DNA of 20,635 bases, taken from positions 1 to 20,635 of the forward strand of contig JBKBII010000019.1 of the NCBI GenBank assembly GCA_046299415.1, in the 5' to 3' direction. The notes beneath the pieces are model-generated. The model saw nothing but the letters and a program-made list of their open reading frames with translations, did not search any database and was not told the origin of the DNA. Positions 16,088 through 20,635 of this stretch are shown here, one piece after another. Source of the stretch: JBKBII01 sp046299415 (GTDB lineage: Bacteria; Pseudomonadota; Gammaproteobacteria; Ectothiorhodospirales; Ectothiorhodospiraceae). The stretch's first letter is position 1; every line of letters begins with the position of its first letter. A program made the translations under genes and the position numbers.

Positions 16088-17194
16088 ATGGCGGGTCGAG
16101 TCGTATGGCGTGATGAAATCGAATCGACCCAGGATTTGGCTTTTCGATGCTTGCATGACCATGCCGCAGCGCGTGAGGGTGATGGCGATGCGTGGGCCTG
16201 CGTTGCGGCGCGGCGTCAAACTGCGGGTCGGGGTCGGCGAGATCGAATCTGGATGTCATCGCATGGCACCTTGATGATGACGGTTGCGCGACTGGATCCC
16301 GTGGACTCGGCGCCTGGTTTTGCCGCCCGTTCGACATCTGGACGTGGCGCCCCGGGCAGTAACAGTACGCCGCTACTGCCACTTTTGCCGCTGATCCTCG
16401 GGGCGGCGGTGGCCACGCGGATCGAGGCTATTCTGGGTGGATGTTGGTCGAATGTTGCGGGTCGAGATCAGGCAGTCGGGTCTCGAGCGCTGCCGAGGGA
16501 GTCCCTTGGCCGCCGTTTCGGTTTGCATTGGCCGAACGACTTGGTGATTGGAGACACTAAACTTGGTGGTTTTCTCGTCGAGCGTCGCCGCATCGCAGTC
16601 GGAGGCGTTTGGCGCTGGGCGACCGCGGCTGGACTTGGGTTGAATCTGTTTGACGCGCCCGATGTGCCGGTATCGTCCGGGGGTCGGCCGGCGATCGATC
16701 TGCGTTCAGCGATGCTCGCGGCGGGGCAGCTGGAATGCGGATTTGCGGCGGGTTTGAGTCAAGCGCCCGAGGCCCCTGCCGGGCATGCGCCTGCGCCGAA
16801 TTTAAGCGGGGAGGCCGATCGTGGCTGTGAGGCGCTGCTAACCGCTCTGCGGGATTGCGTGCCGGGAGTTGCAGAACCTCAACACGGCTCGGTCCTCGAG
16901 CGCTGGGCGGAGGCCTTGTGCATCGCGATGATGTCTGCCTGGGACGAATGCATTCCCGCGATCTCGCGGTCCGGGACTTATGATGATGAGAGGCCGCGGC
17001 GGTATTGGCTCGAACATTGGGCGCGCCTTGATGTGTTGCGCGGAGTCAGGGTCCGGGTCGAGACGCCCAGCGGGGACCGTGAGGGCGTGGCCATGGGTAT
17101 CGATGGCGCGAGCGGCGCGCTGCAAGTGCGAGACGATGATGGTGAGCTGCACCCCATTCACGCGGGCGACGTGACGCGTTGTCGACCGGTATGA
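16088..17194 (+). CDS. birA: Biotin--[acetyl-CoA-carboxylase] ligase without HTH domain
   Basis: Activates biotin with ATP and attaches it to the biotin carrier of acetyl-CoA carboxylase. The 368-aa product has ESTQD (12-16), the biotinyl-AMP loop AGRGRRDRIW (46-55), LHWPNDLVIGDTKLGGFLVE (146-165) with catalytic K158, GLGLNL (182-187) and a C-terminal SH3-like domain from about 318. There is no N-terminal winged helix, so it should not repress biotin genes. Two usually conserved positions differ: D52 where the loop normally has Gly (GRGRRG), and H147 where KWPND is usual. Low-complexity stretches lie at about 72-97, 122-142 and 222-245. ATG 16088 is used because GGAG lies nine bases upstream and homology begins there; the frame is open from 15983. 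It is followed by coaX, the usual gammaproteobacterial neighbour. Confidence 0.9.
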   Translation: MAGRVVWRDEIESTQDLAFRCLHDHAAAREGDGDAWACVAARRQTAGRGRRDRIWMSSHGTLMMTVARLDPVDSAPGFAARSTSGRGAPGSNSTPLLPLLPLILGAAVATRIEAILGGCWSNVAGRDQAVGSRALPRESLGRRFGLHWPNDLVIGDTKLGGFLVERRRIAVGGVWRWATAAGLGLNLFDAPDVPVSSGGRPAIDLRSAMLAAGQLECGFAAGLSQAPEAPAGHAPAPNLSGEADRGCEALLTALRDCVPGVAEPQHGSVLERWAEALCIAMMSAWDECIPAISRSGTYDDERPRRYWLEHWARLDVLRGVRVRVETPSGDREGVAMGIDGASGALQVRDDDGELHPIHAGDVTRCRPV

Positions 17195-17201
17195 GCGGCA
17201 C

Positions 17202-17236
17202 GAGTCGTGAGTCGTGAGTCGTGAGTCTTGAGTCAT
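17202..17236. repeat. 7-bp tandem repeat (GAGTCGT), five units
   Basis: Five contiguous units: three exact GAGTCGT copies (17202-17222), then GAGTCTT and GAGTCAT. The array starts seven bases after the birA stop, in the spacer before coaX. The longest coaX frame begins inside the array, but coaX similarity does not start until near 17580. Confidence 0.92.
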
Positions 17237-17487
17237 GGCGCGGCGCCGGGCCGCGTCATGTACTGCGCAGGCACGTATCGAATCAAACACGCGTACTGTC
17301 TCGCAACGGGTGGAGCGGAAATGAGACGACGACCTTTAACAGGAGCAGGATCCGACGATCGTCGATGGCAAGTGGGTTGGATCGCTGCGTGCAGCCATCC
17401 GGAGATCGCGACAGACCCTCAGGCCGTCGTCGAGGGCGTGGCGGTTCGCGGTTCAGGCACCGCGGTCAATGCTGGACGGTGACTGCG

Positions 17488-18933
17488 ATGGGACCGCAAA
17501 ACGCGATCTCTCGAGACGGCGGAGTCCACCGCGTTTTGGAGCAGAGCGAGACCATCAATACTCACGTCGTCGACGTCTTGGTCGATGCCGGACATACGCG
17601 GCTCAAGTGGCGCTGCCTTGTGTCGGGCTCGGCGCGTGGCGGCACCGACGGTCGCCGGTCGTACCCCAGTGGCTCGGGGGCGGTTTCTGCCGACGATTTT
17701 GATGGCATGTTGCGGGCACTCGCGCTTTGGCACGAAGACCTCTCGGCGCCCTGTAAACACATCAAGGGGCACGGCCGTGTGGCAGCGCACAGCGGCGCCG
17801 CGGCGGGGATGCCGTCCGGCGCTGATTCTGGTCTGAGCCGCGAACATTCCACAGGCTCTCTGCCGGCCGGCGGCGCTTCAAGGGGTTGGGGCGCGGCTCA
17901 ATCTTCGAGCCCTGACCCGGGCAGACGTGGCATCAATCCCGTGACTGCGGGTGGGCTGTGGCGTTGGTGGATTGCCGCGTCGCGGGCCTCTGAGCTGAGT
18001 TTGGCCCTGATGGAATCGGCGTTTACGAGTAAGGTCTTCGCCGTCGCAGTCCCGGCCGTGGGCGCTTGGCCGTCGCCCTCGGGTGTCACGGGGGTCAACC
18101 GTCTGGCGTGGTCGACGGTCTATGCACCGGATCAACTCGGGATCGATCGCTTTCTTGCCCAGCTTGGCGCCATGAGTCGCTGGGGGCTGGATTTCGACGG
18201 CTGGATTGTCGATGCAGGAACGGCGATCACTGTCGATCGTCTGCGCGCGGGGCAGCATCTCGGGGGCTGGATCTTGCCCGGACTGGCTGCGGGCTGGTCG
18301 TCGGTTGCCGGATTGGTGCCGTGGATGCCGCGACGACTTCCCGACCTGGCCAGTGGGGACGATGACGATTCGAGGGTGCCCGATGCGAGCATGGCCGCCG
18401 GCTGCAGCGACGGTCGGTATTCAGGCGGTGGCGCAAAAACAATACAGAGGGCCGTCGAGGGATTTGATGCATCCCGCGGCGACTCGAGATCGCAAGGGTT
18501 GAGGTTCCCGGCAAGAAGTGTCGAGGCGCTGCACGATGGTCTGGCATTGATGGTGACCGCTGCAATTGAGCGGTTGTTACGCGCATCTCCGGGGACTTTG
18601 GTTTTGACCGGCGGTGACGCGGCGATCGTTGCGCGGATGCTTGACGCGTCGAACGAAGACCCGAGTGCAGACGGCGACAGCGGGGCATCGAAAACTGGCG
18701 CTGCGCAAAAACGGCGGCGCACATCAATCGCTCCCGGGCCTGAACGCGCGCCTGACGGTAGACATGAAGCGGCGTTCGCGTCCGGTGAACCCCTGTCATT
18801 ATGTCCTCAGGTCAGGCTTGAGTGCCCGCAGAGACCGGTGGGTCGTCGCGCGGTGGTGATTGATCGCGGTGACCTCGTTCTCGACGGGTTGAAAGCCTAT
18901 CGCGATGTCATGACAGGTGTTGGCGGCGAATGA
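17488..18933 (+). CDS. coaX: Type III pantothenate kinase with large low-complexity insertions
   Basis: First step of coenzyme A synthesis: ATP-dependent phosphorylation of pantothenate by the ASKHA-fold CoaX enzyme. All motifs are present: DAGHTRLKW (33-41), PDQLGIDRF (214-222), DAGTAITVD (242-250), GGWILPG (259-265), LTGGDA (373-378) and a C-terminal DLVLDGL. The protein is 481 aa, about twice the usual size of roughly 250. The extra length lies between motifs: about 85 residues between the first and second (Ser/Gly/Ala-rich), about 30 before LTGGDA, and about 60 after it (charged, with a KRRR run). None interrupts a motif. The start is uncertain: ATG 17488 follows GGACGG (17474-17479) at eight bases, but the frame is open from 17221 and similarity starts only around residue 29. 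The stop overlaps the next start as ATGA. Confidence 0.87.
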   Translation: MGPQNAISRDGGVHRVLEQSETINTHVVDVLVDAGHTRLKWRCLVSGSARGGTDGRRSYPSGSGAVSADDFDGMLRALALWHEDLSAPCKHIKGHGRVAAHSGAAAGMPSGADSGLSREHSTGSLPAGGASRGWGAAQSSSPDPGRRGINPVTAGGLWRWWIAASRASELSLALMESAFTSKVFAVAVPAVGAWPSPSGVTGVNRLAWSTVYAPDQLGIDRFLAQLGAMSRWGLDFDGWIVDAGTAITVDRLRAGQHLGGWILPGLAAGWSSVAGLVPWMPRRLPDLASGDDDDSRVPDASMAAGCSDGRYSGGGAKTIQRAVEGFDASRGDSRSQGLRFPARSVEALHDGLALMVTAAIERLLRASPGTLVLTGGDAAIVARMLDASNEDPSADGDSGASKTGAAQKRRRTSIAPGPERAPDGRHEAAFASGEPLSLCPQVRLECPQRPVGRRAVVIDRGDLVLDGLKAYRDVMTGVGGE

Positions 18934-19298
18934 TCGATACGATGGCGCCACAGCACGGTTGCAAGGGGATGGTGGCGATGAAGACTCGATCGGTCCATAG
19001 GCGCCGGAGTGCGGCTCCCCTCCGCCATCGGCGCGCGACCTGCGGGGTGTTGCGATTGTCACCGCTCGCGGCGCTCGTCGTGGCGCTCGTGATGTTGAAT
19101 ATCGGGTTCTTCGCTTACGCTTGGCATGAACAAGCCGCGAGCGTTGATCACACCAATCCTGTGGGCCGCGTGATTCTGGGGCGGTCGACAGGCGTTGCCG
19201 ATCCCGACGCCGTGAGCGGAGGCTGGCGGGTGGGGTCGGTTGTGGCCACTCAACGTGCAACCGGAGACGCCGCCGCCGCTGATGCGCGCACGCAGTAA
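18930..19298 (+). CDS. Small single-span membrane protein, possible SPOR-protein remnant
   Basis: Predicted inner-membrane protein of 122 aa from the overlapping ATG at 18930 (ATGA with the coaX stop), or 106 aa from ATG 18978, which has AAGGGG nine bases upstream. A basic N-terminus (KTRSVHRRR...RHRR) precedes one hydrophobic span, LAALVVALVMLNIGFFAYAW, so the short C-terminal part should face the periplasm. In several gammaproteobacteria the gene after coaX encodes a SPOR-domain protein opening with a very similar span. Here about 60 residues follow the span and there is no SPOR domain, so this may be a shortened relative; that identity is inference from position and the span. The C-terminus (ATGDAAAADARTQ) is low in complexity. 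The restriction-modification locus with different codon usage begins soon after. Confidence 0.6.
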   Translation: MIDTMAPQHGCKGMVAMKTRSVHRRRSAAPLRHRRATCGVLRLSPLAALVVALVMLNIGFFAYAWHEQAASVDHTNPVGRVILGRSTGVADPDAVSGGWRVGSVVATQRATGDAAAADARTQ

Positions 19299-19386
19299 TT
19301 GGCGTCGGGTTTGATGTCGTCGAGCGCATCGGTGCAGACGCGACACCTCGAGCGCCCTCTAACAGCGTTTTCGCAATGAAGGGGGC

Positions 19387-19408
19387 GTCTGGCGTAAGCG
19401 CCGCAGAC
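19387..19408. other. Stem-loop in the gap before the right-end locus
   Basis: GTCT-GGCG, loop TAAG, then CGCC-(GC)-AGAC forms two 4-bp helices with a two-base bulge. No T-tract follows, so termination is not supported. It lies between the last housekeeping gene and the foreign-looking right end. Confidence 0.3.
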
Positions 19409-19432
19409 CATTCGATCTGACGCTTATTCGCT

Positions 19433-19969
19433 GTGTATGAAGTCATCGCAACGTCTTCGGCGATCTCGGTAGCGATGGCGCCGGTTGTTGCGGCTTTAGG
19501 GCGTGCCCGTGTGCGGTGTTTCGTGGTTGTTTGTCGCAAGAGTGGCGAGTTTTGGGATTTCGTCGTCACCCGCATCGAAACGCCAACGCTGCTCGATGAG
19601 GAACCGCAGGCCTTGCGCACGGCCTGGGAGGCCGCAGGCTACCCGCAAGGCGTGAAAAGCGTGACCCCGGTCCTCGACGAAGAAGGGGACAACACGCGCG
19701 GCAAAGCCACCGGCTGGCGATTCATGGCCCGCGAGGAAGACGCTGACTTCTTCCGCACCAGTATTCAGGAGCCGGGTGGCATCGCCCAGCTGGTTGCCCG
19801 TGCCGATACGTTGGAAGACCACCAGCTATGCCACCGCAAAGACGCCACGCGGCTGACTGCTCAGCAAAAACCCTCTTTACGCGTATCGTGCACGCATTGG
19901 AATCTTGAGATTGCAGCTGACAACAGCTCTCCAGCAGCGGCATTAACCGCAGGTGGTTTGACATCGTGA
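19433..19969 (+). CDS. Unrecognised ORF overlapping the hsdM start
   Basis: Hypothetical protein of up to 178 aa; I recognise no family. The central part, about residues 43-138 (codons from about 19560 to 19850), reads like real coding sequence: G-rich first positions, C/G-rich third positions, and an acidic composition with DEEGDN, WRFMAREEDADFF and IAQLVARADTLED. The first 40 residues and the last 40 look much less like coding, so the true start may be internal or the gene may be a degraded remnant. Its TGA stop (19967-19969) overlaps the hsdM GTG (19966), an arrangement typical of translational coupling, although chance is possible. A minus-strand frame over 19496-19822 is also open, but its codon pattern is less convincing. 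It may be an accessory gene of the restriction-modification locus. Confidence 0.4.
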   Translation: MYEVIATSSAISVAMAPVVAALGRARVRCFVVVCRKSGEFWDFVVTRIETPTLLDEEPQALRTAWEAAGYPQGVKSVTPVLDEEGDNTRGKATGWRFMAREEDADFFRTSIQEPGGIAQLVARADTLEDHQLCHRKDATRLTAQQKPSLRVSCTHWNLEIAADNSSPAAALTAGGLTS

Positions 19970-20635
19970 GCAACAACAAAGAACGCGAACGCGCCGAACG
20001 GCACAAAAAACCACCTGGCGCATCGCCAATGACCTGCGCGGCAGCGTCGATGGCTGGGACTTCAAGACCTACGTGCTCGGGATGCTGTTCTACCGCTTCA
20101 TCTCCGAGAACCTGACCAGCTACCTCAATGAGCAGGGGCGCCTCGCGGGCACCCCGGATTTCGACTACGCCAGACTCTCCGATAACGATGCCGAATTCGG
20201 CCGCGCCGAGAAGGTGAAAGAAAAGGGCTTCTACATCCTGCCCTCGGAACTCTTCGCCAAAGTGCGCGCCCGCGCCCGGCATGATGCCCACCTCAACGAA
20301 ACGCTGGAGCGCGTGTTCAAGAACATCGAAGGCTCCGCCACCGGCAGCGATTCCGAGGACGACATCAAGGGCCTGTTCGACGACCTCGATGTCAATACCA
20401 GCAAGCTCGGCCCCACCGTGGCCAAGCGCAACGAAAAACTGGTCAAGCTGTTCGACGCCATTGGCGACCTGCCGCTGGCCAGCCGCGATCGCGGCGGGGT
20501 TGCACGATTCGCGGAAAACAGCATCGGCCTATTCGGCGACGCCTACGAATACCTGATGCAGATGTACGCCTCCACGGCGAGCAAGTCCGGGGGCGAGTTC
20601 TACACGCCGCAGGAAGTCTCCGAACTGCTGGCCCG
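19966..20635 (+). CDS. hsdM: Type I restriction-modification methyltransferase subunit, frameshifted and cut by the window end
   Basis: N-terminal part of the M subunit of a type I R-M system, which with HsdS methylates adenine. GTG 19966 (AGGTGG nine bases upstream) opens MSNNKERERAERHK, a normal HsdM beginning, but after the A6 run at 20005-20010 this frame leaves the family. From 20010 the -1 frame reads TTWRIANDLRGSVDGWDFK, VLGMLFYRFISENLTSYL, VAKRNEKLVKLFDAIGDLPL, FGDAYEYLMQMYA and SGGEFYTPQEVSELL, which is textbook HsdM. There is no start codon in the second frame before the join, so one extra A (or a -1 slip) is needed for full-length protein. About seven or eight extra residues (ASRDRGGVAR region) precede AENSIGLFGDAYEYL. 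The catalytic SAM and NPPF motifs lie beyond the edge. Leucine is CTG/CTC with no TTG, unlike the left of the window. Confidence 0.85.
20482..20495. repeat. 14-bp perfect palindrome inside hsdM
   Basis: GCCGCGATCGCGGC equals its own reverse complement and contains GCGATCGC. It sits exactly where the HsdM reading has a few residues more than the family norm. Confidence 0.85.

Noticed and set aside
17221..17487. N-terminal extension of the coaX frame beginning in the 7-bp array
   Set aside because: Arg-rich, no similarity to CoaX and no ribosome site.
19299..19432. tRNA fragment or attachment site between the membrane protein and the unknown ORF
   Set aside because: I could not fold any part into a cloverleaf or see a TTC-loop sequence, and the other end of any island is outside the window.
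18799..19620. 273-aa minus-strand frame over the end of coaX and the small membrane protein
   Set aside because: Mostly antisense to coaX and the membrane-protein gene; composition is Arg/Thr/Ser-rich with no recognisable domain.
19496..19822. 108-aa minus-strand frame opposite the unknown ORF
   Set aside because: Open, but its codon-position pattern is weaker than the plus-strand frame and it has no recognised family; kept only as an alternative.
20004..20010. dnaX-type programmed -1 frameshift heptamer in hsdM
   Set aside because: The in-frame heptamer is C AAA AAA rather than A AAA AAG, so P-site re-pairing would be imperfect, and no stimulatory hairpin is obvious; error or phase variation is simpler.

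Overview
The window is GC-rich chromosomal DNA from a gammaproteobacterium. The evidence is the gene content and order: purB translationally coupled to a YcfD/RoxA-type ribosomal oxygenase, divergent class II fumC, DusA-type dihydrouridine synthase, and birA without an HTH domain followed by type III coaX and a small membrane protein. This order recalls Xanthomonadales/Chromatiales-like lineages, but I cannot place the genus.

Layout, left to right. (1) An M17 leucyl aminopeptidase (+), converging on a glutamate dehydrogenase (-). (2) A divergent intergenic region with a CCATGAC inverted repeat and an 8-bp tandem array leads into a GT4 glycosyltransferase (+) and a flippase-like membrane protein of the LPG-synthase TM family (+). 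(3) dusA and a HIT-family protein overlap by ATGA (+) and end tail-to-tail against a DxD glycosyltransferase (-), which has a 9-bp tandem array just upstream of its start. (4) purB and the ribosomal oxygenase gene form an ATGA-overlapped minus-strand pair, divergent from fumC (+) with overlapping -10-like boxes. (5) An Mth938/DUF498 protein (-) and an exported SLT-type lytic transglycosylase (-). (6) birA - 7-bp tandem array - coaX - small TM protein (+). (7) The right end holds an unrecognised ORF and the 5' part of a type I restriction-modification hsdM, which runs off the window.

Most of the window is housekeeping: peptide turnover, nitrogen metabolism, tRNA and ribosome modification, purine synthesis/TCA, wall remodelling, biotin and CoA supply. 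The unusual parts are as follows. The right-end R-M locus has an apparent frameshift in an A6 run and a codon usage unlike its neighbours. BirA, CoaX, PurB and the oxygenase carry low-complexity extensions or insertions. Three unrelated short tandem arrays (8-, 9- and 7-bp units) each lie just upstream of a gene. I found no tRNA, rRNA, CRISPR array or insertion sequence. I did not find a clearly new multi-gene system; the best candidate for something undescribed is the unknown ORF whose stop overlaps the hsdM start.
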